A DNA stretch of 64,000 nucleotides from Streptomyces sp. A2-16 (GTDB lineage: Bacteria > Actinomycetota > Actinomycetes > Streptomycetales > Streptomycetaceae), in assembly GCF_018128905.1 (NCBI RefSeq), contig NZ_CP063808.1, positions 248,001 through 312,000 of the forward strand. Reading direction: 5' to 3'. The first letter of the stretch is position 1. Each line of letters begins with the position of its first letter. The position numbers were made by a program, and so were the translations under genes. Shown piece by piece: positions 49,783 through 57,779 of the stretch. A model generated the notes under the pieces. It made no database searches. It saw only the letters and a program-made list of their open reading frames with translations, and had not been told where the DNA came from.

Positions 49783-50204
49783 GGGTGGCCTCCCGCGGGC
49801 GGTTCTGTGAACAGTTCCGCGGTGACCGTGTGCCCACCGTCACTCTCATGCACGACGACCCGGTGTGCGATCACGCTGACCATGCCCAGGCCCCGCCCGT
49901 GCTCGGCGTCCTGGTCCCAGCGCTCGATCTTCGGGGCGCTGCCGGCACCCCCGTCGTCCGTCACCGACAACGCGATCACCTGTGCCGATACCGCCAGGGC
50001 CAGATGGAAGCTGCCCGACTCCCGACCGCTGGCCGTATGGAGGATCGCGTTCGCGCTCAGCTCGCTCACGATCAGTTCGGCGTCCTCTGCCCATGGCGAT
50101 CCGTGCAGGATGTCGCGGGTCCAGCGGCGGGCCCGGCTGACCTCTTCCGGGAAACCTGGGCAAGTGAGCCCCCAGACCCGGGCCGTACTCGTATACTCGT
50201 GCAT
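49776..50204 (-). CDS. ATP-binding protein of the anti-sigma (RsbW-like) HATPase family
   Basis: 142 residues, ATG 50204 with GAAGGA six bases upstream. GHKL ATPase motifs: N-box 'DAELIVSELSANAILHTASG', G1 'VTDDGGAGSAPKIERWD', G2 'EHGRGLGMVSVIAHRVVVHE'. Small Streptomyces proteins of this type act as serine kinases or ATP-dependent anti-sigma factors, though most are untested. Two unknown genes follow in the same transcript. A CTCGT-rich operator-like sequence overlaps the promoter/start region, so the GntR repressor may control it. Confidence 0.85.
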   Translation of the reverse strand: MHEYTSTARVWGLTCPGFPEEVSRARRWTRDILHGSPWAEDAELIVSELSANAILHTASGRESGSFHLALAVSAQVIALSVTDDGGAGSAPKIERWDQDAEHGRGLGMVSVIAHRVVVHESDGGHTVTAELFTEPPAGGHPC

Positions 50205-50209
50205 ACAAG
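50185..50209. promoter_or_regulatory. Operator-like site A
   Basis: Contains ACTCGTATACTCGT next to the ATPase-fold gene start. It shares the ACTCGT half-site with site C. It overlaps the start codon region at 50202-50204. Confidence 0.5.
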
Positions 50210-50250
50210 TTCCTTCGTGCTGGTAGGCCGCCATGTGCAGCGGGTTCGGG

Positions 50251-50682
50251 CTAGACGAGTTTCACGCCGTCATGGGCGCGGATGGCAGGTGGAGACGCCG
50301 CGTCCATCGCGTCCAGGACGCGGATGGCGTACGCCTCGTCGGCAAGCTCGGAGACTTCTTCGCGGGTGGCCCAGCGCAGTGCGCGGGTCTCGTCGCCGGT
50401 GGTGGGCGTGCCGTCGGCGGCCTGGCAGCGGAAGACCAGGGAGACGATCAGGCCCGTCATGTTCTTGTAGACGCCGGTGAGAGTCGCCGGAAGGGCGATC
50501 TTGATGCCGGTCTCTTCGAGGACTTCGCGTTGCAGGGCCTCGGGGATGGTCTCCTCGCGTTCGAGGACGCCGCCCGGGGGTTCCCACTTGCCGTTGTCCC
50601 GGCGCTGGATCAGGAGGGCCCGGCCCAAGTCGTCGATGACGACTCCGGCGACGCTCACGGAGTGCGGGCGTTCTGTGCTCAC
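50251..50682 (-). CDS. NUDIX hydrolase
   Basis: 143 residues, GTG 50682 (GAGGA just upstream, short spacing). The Nudix box is 'GGVLEREETIPEALQREVLE' then 'ETGI', matching G-x5-E-x7-R-E-U-x-E-E-x-G-U. Flanking parts: 'VAGVVIDDLGRALLIQRRDN', 'GKWEPPGG', 'ALRWATREEVSELADEAYAI'. Nudix enzymes cleave nucleoside diphosphates linked to another moiety; the substrate is unknown. AICEs often carry one beside the repressor gene. It is divergent from the repressor gene across an 85-bp region holding operator B. Confidence 0.92.
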   Translation of the reverse strand: MSTERPHSVSVAGVVIDDLGRALLIQRRDNGKWEPPGGVLEREETIPEALQREVLEETGIKIALPATLTGVYKNMTGLIVSLVFRCQAADGTPTTGDETRALRWATREEVSELADEAYAIRVLDAMDAASPPAIRAHDGVKLV

Positions 50683-50736
50683 GTTCCTCGGCCCTCTCGG
50701 ATGGCTAGGCTCTCCACCGTAGCAACAACACTCGCC

Positions 50737-50755
50737 CACACGTCTAGATACCTAA
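50737..50755. promoter_or_regulatory. Operator-like site B
   Basis: CACACGTCTAGATACCTAA, between the NUDIX and GntR genes, ending at the GntR ribosome site. Its complement contains ATCTAGACG, shared with site E. It is suited to autoregulation. Confidence 0.6.
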
Positions 50756-50767
50756 AGGAGTGCACTC

Positions 50768-51559
50768 GTGACCCCTGCTCTTCCCTCCGGCCAGCTCGGT
50801 GATCTCGACCCCACGAGCGATCGTGCGGTCTTCCGGCAGATCGCCGACCAGCTGCGCGAGGCCATCGACCGCGGGCGATTCAGGGAGGGCGAGAAGCTGC
50901 CCTCCGAGGCTGAGCTTGTGGACCACTACGGGGTTTCCCGGATGACCGTCCGTAACTCCTTCTCCATCCTCCAGGGCGAAGGACTCGTCCACGCCGAGCA
51001 CGGCAAGGGCGTCTTCGTCCGGCCCCGGCCCCCCGTGCGGCGGCTCGCCTCCGACCGGTTCGCCCGCCGGCATCGAGAGCAGGGAAAGTCCGCCTTCATC
51101 GTCGAGGCGGACACGGTCGGCAGCCATCCCCAGGTCGACAGCCTTGAGGTCAAGGAAGAGAAGGCCAGTCAGGACATCTCCACCCGGCTCGGCTCCGTAC
51201 GACGGGTGCTCGCCCGCCGGCGCCGGTATCTGCTGGACGGGAAGCCGGTCGAGTTCGCCACCTCCTACCTCCCCCTCGACATCGCCCGCGGTACACAGAT
51301 CGCCGAGCCGAACCCCGGCCCGGGTGGCATCTACGCCCGCCTCGAAGAACTCGGTCACCGCCTGGACCACTTCGAGGAGGAGATTCGGGCCCGGATGCCC
51401 TCGCCGGACGAGGTCAAGACGCTCCGGCTGGCCTCCGGCGTGCCCGTCATCCACCTGATCCGCACCGCCTTCGACACCGAGGGACGGGCCGTCGAGGTGT
51501 GCGACACGGTCATGGCGGCGGACGCTTACGTGCTGTCGTATCAGCTTCCGGCGACCTGA
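50768..51559 (+). CDS. GntR/HutC-family repressor (KorSA-like)
   Basis: 263 residues, GTG 50768 with AAAGGAG seven bases upstream. The GntR winged helix is 'AVFRQIADQLREAIDRGRFR', 'GEKLPSEAELVDHYGVSRMT', 'VRNSFSILQGEGLVHAEHGK'. The UTRA effector domain follows from about residue 95 ('YLPLDIARGTQIAEPNPGPG', 'GVPVIHLIRTAFDTEGRAVE'). In pSAM2 the equivalent KorSA represses replication and transfer. Five sites with a TAGACGAGT/ACTCGT core in this element are candidate operators. Confidence 0.92.
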   Translation: MTPALPSGQLGDLDPTSDRAVFRQIADQLREAIDRGRFREGEKLPSEAELVDHYGVSRMTVRNSFSILQGEGLVHAEHGKGVFVRPRPPVRRLASDRFARRHREQGKSAFIVEADTVGSHPQVDSLEVKEEKASQDISTRLGSVRRVLARRRRYLLDGKPVEFATSYLPLDIARGTQIAEPNPGPGGIYARLEELGHRLDHFEEEIRARMPSPDEVKTLRLASGVPVIHLIRTAFDTEGRAVEVCDTVMAADAYVLSYQLPAT

Positions 51560-51621
51560 TCGTCCCGGTTTGCGATGGTGCGCTGAGACGCCCTCCCGAA
51601 CTCGTACACCTCAGCATGCAT

Positions 51622-51637
51622 ACTCGTATAGACGAGT
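51622..51637. promoter_or_regulatory. Operator-like site C (perfect inverted repeat)
   Basis: ACTCGT (51622-51627), ATAG, ACGAGT (51632-51637), between the GntR stop and the SCO3933-like gene. Confidence 0.6.
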
Positions 51638-51697
51638 GGGCAAGTTGTGTGGCAGGGTGATCGTCGTGAGCCCGGGAGATCGGGTTCATAGATCGTT

Positions 51698-51720
51698 ACA
51701 TGTGTAGACGAGTAGATAGG
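51698..51720. promoter_or_regulatory. Operator-like site D
   Basis: Contains TAGACGAGTAGATAGGG right before the ribosome site of the SCO3933-like gene. The last 17 bases agree with site E except one. Confidence 0.65.
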
Positions 51721-51729
51721 GAAACTGCC

Positions 51730-52086
51730 TTGCGCACCATCCGTGTTGAGACCTCCGCCGCCACGATCCTCCTCACCGAGGCTCCCGAGCCCAAGGTCCG
51801 CGACCGTCAGACCGGCGAGATCGCCAAGGACGCCGTCAGTGGTGAGGCGCTGATGACGCTCGGCGTCGTCTACATCGAGGACGGCGAGTCCTCGCTGATC
51901 AAGGTCACCCTGCCCGAGGGCGGTGTCTCCGAGGGCCTGAACCTGGGTGCTCCGGTCTCGCTGCCGGGGCTCGTCGCCCGGCCGTGGGAGTCGGTGTTCA
52001 ACGGGCAGCAGCGGCACGGCATCGCCTTCCGGGCTGCCGCCATCACTCCGGCCGCGTTCCCGGCCGCCATGGGGGCCACTGCCTGA
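51730..52086 (+). CDS. SCO3933-family regulatory protein
   Basis: 118 residues from TTG 51730, chosen because GGGAA lies seven bases upstream and the ATG at 51700 falls in the operator. 'LRTIRVETSAATILLTEAPE', 'KVRDRQTGEIAKDAVSGEAL', 'MTLGVVYIEDGESSLIKVTL' and 'FNGQQRHGIAFRAAAITPA' match the SCO3933 family found in SLP1-like elements just upstream of the transfer gene. Its stop overlaps the FtsK start. It probably regulates or assists transfer; the mechanism is unknown. Confidence 0.85.
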   Translation: MRTIRVETSAATILLTEAPEPKVRDRQTGEIAKDAVSGEALMTLGVVYIEDGESSLIKVTLPEGGVSEGLNLGAPVSLPGLVARPWESVFNGQQRHGIAFRAAAITPAAFPAAMGATA

Positions 52087-53462
52087 TGACCGACCTGACG
52101 ACGCTCCTGGAGGTGGGTGGTCCCCTCGCCGCGCTTGGCGGCGGGGCTGCCTACACCCGGGCCAAGTACCCGGCGGTCTACTGGTCCGCCGTCGGCGGCC
52201 CGATATCCACTGCCCGCCTGCTCAGCTCGTACAGCTCCGTCATGGAGGCGTGCGGCCTGACCGTGGCTCCGTCCCGGCTGCGGGTCCTCGCCGTGAAGGC
52301 CACTACTCGGCGGGAGGTCCGGCCGGTCCCGCCCCGCCGGGGGCTCATCCGTCCCACCTCGACCGGGCTGCGTATCCGGCTGCGGCTGGCACCCGGGCAG
52401 GAACCCGCCGATGTCGCGGCCTCGGCCGAACGGCTGCGGCACGCCTGGGGCGTTCACGCCGTCTACGTCACCACGGTCAAGCCGGGTGTCGTCGAACTGC
52501 GCCTCGTCGGCTACGACGTGCTGCGGAGGGTGCGCATGCCCCGCAAGACCGACTCCGGGTTCCTCAAGGTGCCGGTCGCCCTGCGAGAGGACGCCATGCC
52601 CTTCGTACGGGACTACCGAACCGTTCCCCACCAACTCACCCTCGGCGCCACCCTGTCCGGCAAGTCCATGTACCTGCGCCACCTCATCACAGGGCTGGCT
52701 CCTCAGGCCGTCGCCCTCGTCGGTATCGACTGCAAGCGGGGCGTCGAGCTGGCGCCCTTCGCCGCCCGCTTGTCCGCCCTCGCCACCGACCCGGACGAAG
52801 CCGCAGAGCTGCTGCCCGCACTGGTCAAGGAAATGGAGGACCGATACGACCTGATCAAGGCCCGGCAGGGCATCGCGCCCGACACCCCGGACGAGGAGAT
52901 CACCTCCGACATCTGGGGCCTGCCCGAGAGTGAACGGCCCACTCCCGTCGTCCTGTTCGTCGACGAGGTGGCCGAACTCTTCCTCACCGCCACCCGCAAG
53001 GACGAGGAACGCCGGGACGAGATGGTCACCCAGCTCATCCGCCTCGCCCAGCTCGGCCGCGCGGCTGGCATCTACCTGGAGGTCTGCGGGCAACGCTTCG
53101 GCGCAGAACTCGGCAAGGGCGCCACCATGCTCCGGGCCCAGCTCACCGGCCGGGTCTGCCACCGCGTCAACGACGAAGCCTCCGCCAAGATGGCCCTCGG
53201 CGACATCGCCCCGGAAGCGGTCTCCGCCGCCTGCGCCATCGCCCCCGAACTGCCCGGCCTCGCCGTCGCGGGCGACACCTCCGGCGGCTGGTCCCGCATC
53301 CGCACGCCCTACCTCTCCCTCGGCGACGCCGCCGAGATCTGCCGGGAATCGGCGCACCTGGTGCCCGACCTGGCCGCGCTCAAGCCCTTCCGGCCTGACA
53401 TCCCTGTACGCCTCGTCGAGACTCCGGCCCCGGCAGTCCTGCCGCACCCGGTGACCGACTGA
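52086..53462 (+). CDS. FtsK/SpoIIIE-type conjugal transfer ATPase
   Basis: 458 residues, ATG 52086. After an N-terminal domain ('PGQEPADVAASAERLRHAWG'), the motor domain has Walker A 'LTLGATLSGKSMYLRHLI' and Walker B 'PVVLFVDEVAELFLTATRKD', with 'EVCGQRFGAELGKGATMLRA' downstream. In AICEs this hexameric pump alone moves double-stranded DNA between mycelia. The N-terminal membrane segment is weak ('LLEVGGPLAALGGGAAYTRA'), so it may rely on the DUF2637 protein for membrane attachment. Cotranscribed with the Spd-like genes. Confidence 0.93.
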   Translation: MTDLTTLLEVGGPLAALGGGAAYTRAKYPAVYWSAVGGPISTARLLSSYSSVMEACGLTVAPSRLRVLAVKATTRREVRPVPPRRGLIRPTSTGLRIRLRLAPGQEPADVAASAERLRHAWGVHAVYVTTVKPGVVELRLVGYDVLRRVRMPRKTDSGFLKVPVALREDAMPFVRDYRTVPHQLTLGATLSGKSMYLRHLITGLAPQAVALVGIDCKRGVELAPFAARLSALATDPDEAAELLPALVKEMEDRYDLIKARQGIAPDTPDEEITSDIWGLPESERPTPVVLFVDEVAELFLTATRKDEERRDEMVTQLIRLAQLGRAAGIYLEVCGQRFGAELGKGATMLRAQLTGRVCHRVNDEASAKMALGDIAPEAVSAACAIAPELPGLAVAGDTSGGWSRIRTPYLSLGDAAEICRESAHLVPDLAALKPFRPDIPVRLVETPAPAVLPHPVTD

Positions 53463-53547
53463 CGCACCCCCTCTTCACCCGGTCGGCGTGACCGCCTCAC
53501 GCCACGTCCCTACCCCTGCCATGCCCGAAACCGAAAGGAGCCGGACC

Positions 53548-54180
53548 GTGCGCGCTCATCTGGCTCGTGTCGATGCAGTGTTGGTCCAGGCGCTCATCGC
53601 CGGCGCACTGTCCTTCGCCCACATCCACGACATCGCCATGGCGGCCGGACAGGACGGATGGAAGGCGTGGGCCTACCCGATCAGCGTTGACCTGCTGCTC
53701 GTCGCCGCATGGCGTCGACTCCGCACCGGTACGGCCAAAGCGGCGGCCTGGTGCTGGTTCGTCATCGCCCTCACCGCCTCCCTCGGCGCCAACGTCGCCA
53801 CCGCCGGACTCCTCGACATGACCGACGTGCCGGCCTGGCTGCGCATCCTCGTCGCGGGCTGGCCCGCGGTCGCCTTCCTCGGCGGGACCCTCCTCGCCCA
53901 CTCGGCGCCCAAGGAGACCACCGACGAGAACGGCACAGAGCTCATCGAGGACCAGGAGGACGAGCCCGAAGCCACACCCGAAACGCCCGCCCAACCCGCC
54001 GCCATCGAGCCATCCCCGTCAACCCCGCCCGTTTCGGTGCCGACCGCCCTGGTCGACCACGCCCGCAAAGTCGCCGCCGAACACCACACCCGCACCGGCG
54101 CACCAATCGACACCCCGACCCTCCGCGCCCGCCTCGGCGTCCCTGCACCCCTGGCCGAAGCCATCGCCACCCAACTCTGA
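53548..54180 (+). CDS. DUF2637 membrane spread protein (SpdB-like)
   Basis: 210 residues from GTG 53548, chosen for AAGGAG eight bases upstream; an in-frame start at 53488 is possible but has no ribosome site. Four transmembrane helices ('VLVQALIAGALSFAHIHDIA', 'WAYPISVDLLLVAAWRRLRT', 'AAWCWFVIALTASLGANVAT', 'LRILVAGWPAVAFLGGTLLA') then a Glu/Pro-rich linker and a C-terminal helix-turn-helix-like segment ('TPTLRARLGVPAPLAEAIAT'). DUF2637/SpdB proteins help plasmid spread between hyphal compartments. Confidence 0.9.
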   Translation: MRAHLARVDAVLVQALIAGALSFAHIHDIAMAAGQDGWKAWAYPISVDLLLVAAWRRLRTGTAKAAAWCWFVIALTASLGANVATAGLLDMTDVPAWLRILVAGWPAVAFLGGTLLAHSAPKETTDENGTELIEDQEDEPEATPETPAQPAAIEPSPSTPPVSVPTALVDHARKVAAEHHTRTGAPIDTPTLRARLGVPAPLAEAIATQL

Positions 54181-54195
54181 AGGGAGAGCCCGCAC

Positions 54196-54387
54196 ATGAC
54201 CGCCAACCGCCGCTTCCGCAACGTCACCCGCATCGGCCCTGTTCAGGTCGCCACCTCTTACGACGGCAGGGGTCGCGAGAAGCACACCGCCGCCTGCACG
54301 GCCCCGCGCTGCAACTTCTCCGCCGACTACGACAGCCGCGCCGCCGCTGAACTGGCCGCCCGTACCCACCGCTGCCCCGTCCGCTGA
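54196..54387 (+). CDS. Small AICE mobile-element transfer protein
   Basis: 63 residues, ATG 54196, GGGAGAG upstream. 'RFRNVTRIGPVQVATSYDGR' followed by 'AACTAPRCNFSADYDSRAAA' and 'ELAARTHRCP' is a compact fold with three cysteines and histidines that could hold zinc. It matches small proteins annotated as mobile element transfer protein in Streptomyces AICEs. Situated between SpdB-like and SpdD-like genes. Confidence 0.82.
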   Translation: MTANRRFRNVTRIGPVQVATSYDGRGREKHTAACTAPRCNFSADYDSRAAAELAARTHRCPVR

Positions 54388-54403
54388 AAGGACCCACCCT
54401 CCC

Positions 54404-54589
54404 GTGACCGTCAGCCTGCCGCTTGTCGTCGTCCTCGGCTTCTTCGCCTGGGGAGCGGTCAAGTTCCTCGGCGTCCGCACCTGGATCGTCGTCCTGATCG
54501 CCCTGTTCGGCTTCTGGCTCTCGCACACCTTCCTCGCCCCCGCCATCGAGTCCGGCACGCGCTCCGGCGTGACCGTCATAAACAGCTGA
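54404..54589 (+). CDS. Small membrane protein of the transfer operon
   Basis: 61 residues, GTG 54404. Two hydrophobic helices ('LPLVVVLGFFAWGAVKFLGV', 'TWIVVLIALFGFWLSHTFLA'). Short Spd-like proteins of this kind always accompany the DUF2637 gene in AICEs and are thought to form the spread channel. No enzyme motif. Confidence 0.82.
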   Translation: MTVSLPLVVVLGFFAWGAVKFLGVRTWIVVLIALFGFWLSHTFLAPAIESGTRSGVTVINS

Positions 54590-54590
54590 C

Positions 54591-54609
54591 ACATCTAGAC
54601 GAGTAGATA
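54591..54609. promoter_or_regulatory. Operator-like site E
   Basis: ACATCTAGACGAGTAGATA, directly before the AAGGAG of the gene at 54623 and close in sequence to site D. It probably places the replication/integration operon under the GntR repressor. Confidence 0.65.
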
Positions 54610-54622
54610 AGGAGTCCGGGCC

Positions 54623-54871
54623 GTGTTCCTCCCCAGGTACCCCGACAACCCGACCCCGCCGCCCGCACACACCCACACCGCAACGACCGACACGGCACCC
54701 GCACGCCGCTCGCTGCCCTCGGTGTCCATCGATCAGAAGACGGTTGCGGTCCTGGTCGTCGGCGGAGTCGTCCTCACCGCGCTCCTGGCCGCCGTCGCCG
54801 TCACGGCCATCTCCGTAGCCGTGGCCGCGATCGTCCTGCGCTCGATGCTCCGCGACCAGCACCGCCGCTAG
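54623..54871 (+). CDS. SpdD-like small membrane protein
   Basis: 82 residues, GTG 54623 with AAGGAG at 54609-54614. A Pro/Thr/His-rich N terminus precedes one long hydrophobic segment ('VAVLVVGGVVLTALLAAVAV', 'TAISVAVAAIVLRSMLR'). SpdD proteins with this layout occur in pSAM2-like elements. First gene after operator E and upstream of the replication initiator. Confidence 0.8.
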   Translation: MFLPRYPDNPTPPPAHTHTATTDTAPARRSLPSVSIDQKTVAVLVVGGVVLTALLAAVAVTAISVAVAAIVLRSMLRDQHRR

Positions 54872-54990
54872 ACCTGCCCGGCCTCCGGGGCGACGGCACA
54901 CGACCAAGCATTACGCCGCCCCGGGGCCTTCCTCCCGACCGAGCCAGTCAGAAGGGAAACGCCATCTTCACCCGCACCACCCCGGCCCCC

Positions 54991-56307
54991 ATGCCGGAAC
55001 TCGCGAACCTGGCCGCCCAGGGCACCCTCCCCGGTATCCTCCGGCAACTCTCCGGCCTCGGCGGCTGCACCCACCCCATCCGCCTCGACGGCCACCGCAC
55101 CGAATACGACATCGACACCACCACCGGCGAGATCGGCCGCATCCTCCACCACCTCGACTCGACCAGCCTCCCCGCCGGCCAACTCCTCGTCCGCTGCAAC
55201 AACCGCCGCGTCACCCGCTGCCCGGCCTGCGCCGAGGTCTACCGCCGCGACACCTTCCACCTGATCACCGCCGGACTGCGCGGCGGCAAGGGCACCCCGG
55301 AACAGGTCGGCACCCACCCCCGCGTGTTCGCCACCTTCACCGCCCCCGGCTTCGGCCCGGTCCACAACCGCCGCACCGACGGACGCCCTTGCCGCTGCGG
55401 CCTCCACCACGACCAGGAGGACGACACCCTCGGCACTCCACTCAACCCCGACACCTACGACTACGAAGCCGCCGTTCTCTGGAACGCCCACGCAGGCGCC
55501 CTCTGGCGCCGCTTCTCGATCTACCTCCGCCGGGAGGTCGCCAAGCGCGCAGGGATCTCACAACGACGTCTCCGCGATCACGCCCGCGTCTCCTTCGCCA
55601 AGGTCGCCGAGTACCAGAAGCGCGGAGCCGTCCACTTCCATGCGGTCATCCGCATCGACGGCCCGGGAGGCGGCAACACCTCACCGCCCGCATGGGCCAC
55701 GGCCGAACTCCTCACCGACGCCATACAAACCGCCGCCTCCAAGGTGCGCGTCAACGGCCCGGTCATCGACGGCCGCACTCACACCTTCACCTTCGGCCGC
55801 CAACTCGACGTCCGCACCATCCGATCCGCCGACTTCAACGACGGCCAGGAGCTGACCGAACGCGCCGTCGCCGCCTACATCGCCAAGTACGCCACCAAAG
55901 GCGCCGAGACCGCGACGGGAGCTCTCGACCGCCCGCTCAAGTTCGTCGCCGAACTCGCCCAGCTCGACATCAGCGACCACGCACGCCAACTCATCCGAAC
56001 CGCCTGGACCCTCGGCGCCCGCAAGAGCCTCGAACACCTCCGCCTCCGCGCCTGGGCCCACATGCTCGGCTTCCGCGGCCACTTCTCCACCAAGTCCCGC
56101 CGCTACTCCACCACCCTCGGCGCCCTCCGCAACGCCCGCGCCGAATGGCGCCGCGCCCAAGCCGCAACAGCCACCAGCCCTCAGCCGGAGACGACATACG
56201 TCCTCGCCCACTGGGTCTTCGCCGGTACCGGCCTCACTGACACCGAAGCCTGGCTGTCCGAATCCCTCGAACCCGCCCCCGGAACGGAAGGAGAACCCAC
56301 CGCATGA
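54991..56307 (+). CDS. Replication initiator protein (RepSA-like, rolling circle)
   Basis: 438 residues from ATG 54991. Conserved features: 'LLVRCNNRRVTRCPACAEVY', 'ATFTAPGFGPVHNRRTDGRP', the HUH-type 'QKRGAVHFHAVIRIDGPG', and 'VAAYIAKYATKGAETATGAL' with the candidate nucleophile Tyr residues. These match RepSA of pSAM2, which nicks the element for rolling-circle replication before transfer. The best ribosome site (GAAGGG, 54951) is 35 bases before the ATG, and an in-frame ATC at 54964 has ideal spacing, so the N terminus may be nine residues longer. ATGA overlap with xis. Confidence 0.9.
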   Translation: MPELANLAAQGTLPGILRQLSGLGGCTHPIRLDGHRTEYDIDTTTGEIGRILHHLDSTSLPAGQLLVRCNNRRVTRCPACAEVYRRDTFHLITAGLRGGKGTPEQVGTHPRVFATFTAPGFGPVHNRRTDGRPCRCGLHHDQEDDTLGTPLNPDTYDYEAAVLWNAHAGALWRRFSIYLRREVAKRAGISQRRLRDHARVSFAKVAEYQKRGAVHFHAVIRIDGPGGGNTSPPAWATAELLTDAIQTAASKVRVNGPVIDGRTHTFTFGRQLDVRTIRSADFNDGQELTERAVAAYIAKYATKGAETATGALDRPLKFVAELAQLDISDHARQLIRTAWTLGARKSLEHLRLRAWAHMLGFRGHFSTKSRRYSTTLGALRNARAEWRRAQAATATSPQPETTYVLAHWVFAGTGLTDTEAWLSESLEPAPGTEGEPTA

Positions 56308-56516
56308 CCGATCGCTACCTGTCCGTCGACCAGGTCGCCGAGCTGCTGGGCACGACCGCCCGCTTTCCCCGGCGGCTGATCGAGGAACGGCGCATCCGGT
56401 ACGTGAAGCTCGGCCGGCATGTGCGCATTCCGGAGAGCGCGGTGGAGGAGTTCATCCAGGCCCGGACCGTGCAGCCGCTGAGGCGGCCTCGCCCGAGCTA
56501 CAGGAGGGCTGCCTGA
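56304..56516 (+). CDS. xis: Excisionase (helix-turn-helix)
   Basis: 70 residues, ATG 56304 in an ATGA overlap. A MerR-like winged helix: 'YLSVDQVAELLGTTARFPRR' and 'LIEERRIRYVKLGRHVRIPE' then 'SAVEEFIQAR'. This is the usual Xis of AICEs, bending DNA at att sites so that the integrase excises the element. One base separates its frame from the integrase start. Confidence 0.92.
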   Translation: MTDRYLSVDQVAELLGTTARFPRRLIEERRIRYVKLGRHVRIPESAVEEFIQARTVQPLRRPRPSYRRAA

Positions 56517-57730
56517 TGGCCAACAGCAAGGGCAGGCGCCGCCGCTTCGGCGCGATCAGACGGCTTCCGTCCGGCCGCTACCAGGCGCGCTATCCGGGCC
56601 CGGACGGCGTGATGCGTCCAGCACCCGACACCTTCGCGACCACGGCGGACGCTGACGACTGGCTCGCCGAGAAGCAGACGGAGATCAGGCGGGGGGAGTG
56701 GCGCGACCCGGAGGCGGGTTCGGTCAACTTCAAGGTGTACGCGGAGAAGTGGGTGGAGGAACGGGAACTCTCGATCCTCAGCGAGGACCTCTACCGCTAC
56801 CTCCTCAACGATCACATCCTTCCGACCTTCGGCGAATCGGACCTCGACGAGATCACCGCACCCCGCGTCCGTGAATGGCGCGCTGAACGCCTTCGTAAGA
56901 CTGGCGCCAAGACCACGACCGCCAAGGCGTACCGCCTCCTCAAAGGCATCATGGAGACGGCCGTGGACGACGACCTGATCAAGCGCAACCCGTGCCGGAT
57001 CAAGGGCGCCGGAAAGGAGAAAGCGACCGAACGCCGTATCGCCACCGTCGCCCAGGTGGATGCCCTCGCCGACCAGCTCGGTCCGCGCTGGCGCCTCATG
57101 GTCTTCCTCGGCGCCTACGGCCCTCTCCGCCCCGAGGAACTCGCGGGTCTTCGCCGCCGGGACATCGACCTCGACCAGCTGAAGATCACGGTCCGCCTCG
57201 CCGAGCCGGAGCGTACGAACGGTCGTCGCGCCCCGGGCGACACCAAGTCCGAGGCCGGTACCCGGGCCGTCCACCTGCCAGAGTTCCTCCGCCCGGAGCT
57301 GCGCATCCACATGGAGCTGTTCGCGGGCAAGGGGCCTGACGGGCTGGTCTTCCTAGGCGAGAAGGGCGCCCCGTTCCGGCGCAGCAGCTTCGGCCGGAAG
57401 TGGCGTAAGGCTCGCACGGTCGTCGGCGTCCCCGAGGGCTTCCGGTTCTACGACCTTCGCCACACCGGACACACGCTCTCGACCCGTTCGGGTGCCACCC
57501 TCAAAGACACGATGGTCCGCGCCGGCCAGTCGTCCGAGAAGGCCGCGCTGATCTACCAGCACTCCGACGACGACCGACAGCAGGAAGTTGCTGCCGGGCT
57601 CGACGCGACCGTACGCAAGGCACGCCAGGAAGCGGAGAAGCAAGCGCAGGAAGCTGCTGCCGTGCCAGAACCAGAGACCCCCGACCACGACGATCATCCA
57701 TCTGGCACGAATCTGGCACGCGACCGCTGA
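56516..57730 (+). CDS. int: Tyrosine-recombinase integrase
   Basis: 404 residues. N-terminal DNA-binding part ('GAIRRLPSGRYQARYPGPDG'), core-binding SAM-like part ('FKVYAEKWVEERELSILSED'), and catalytic domain from about residue 170. Catalytic residues: Arg in 'GPLRPEELAGLRRRDIDLD', Lys in 'GDTKSEAGTRAVHLP', Arg in 'FYDLRHTGHTLSTRSG', nucleophile Tyr in 'KAALIYQHSDDDRQ'. The His of the H-x-x-R box is Tyr and the usual GH is GQ, both tolerated variants. Its gene ends 50 bp from the tRNA-Gly 3' end that forms attR. Confidence 0.94.
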   Translation: MANSKGRRRRFGAIRRLPSGRYQARYPGPDGVMRPAPDTFATTADADDWLAEKQTEIRRGEWRDPEAGSVNFKVYAEKWVEERELSILSEDLYRYLLNDHILPTFGESDLDEITAPRVREWRAERLRKTGAKTTTAKAYRLLKGIMETAVDDDLIKRNPCRIKGAGKEKATERRIATVAQVDALADQLGPRWRLMVFLGAYGPLRPEELAGLRRRDIDLDQLKITVRLAEPERTNGRRAPGDTKSEAGTRAVHLPEFLRPELRIHMELFAGKGPDGLVFLGEKGAPFRRSSFGRKWRKARTVVGVPEGFRFYDLRHTGHTLSTRSGATLKDTMVRAGQSSEKAALIYQHSDDDRQQEVAAGLDATVRKARQEAEKQAQEAAAVPEPETPDHDDHPSGTNLARDR

Positions 57731-57747
57731 TCATCACCGACAGCAAA

Positions 57748-57774
57748 AAGGCCCGGGTCTCTGACCTGGGCCTT
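57748..57774. terminator. Integrase terminator
   Basis: AAGGCCCGGGTC (57748-57759), loop TCT, GACCTGGGCCTT (57763-57774), preceded by an A run. It separates the integrase from the convergent tRNA gene. A near-identical copy is at 31521-31547. Confidence 0.88.
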
Positions 57775-57779
57775 AGTCG

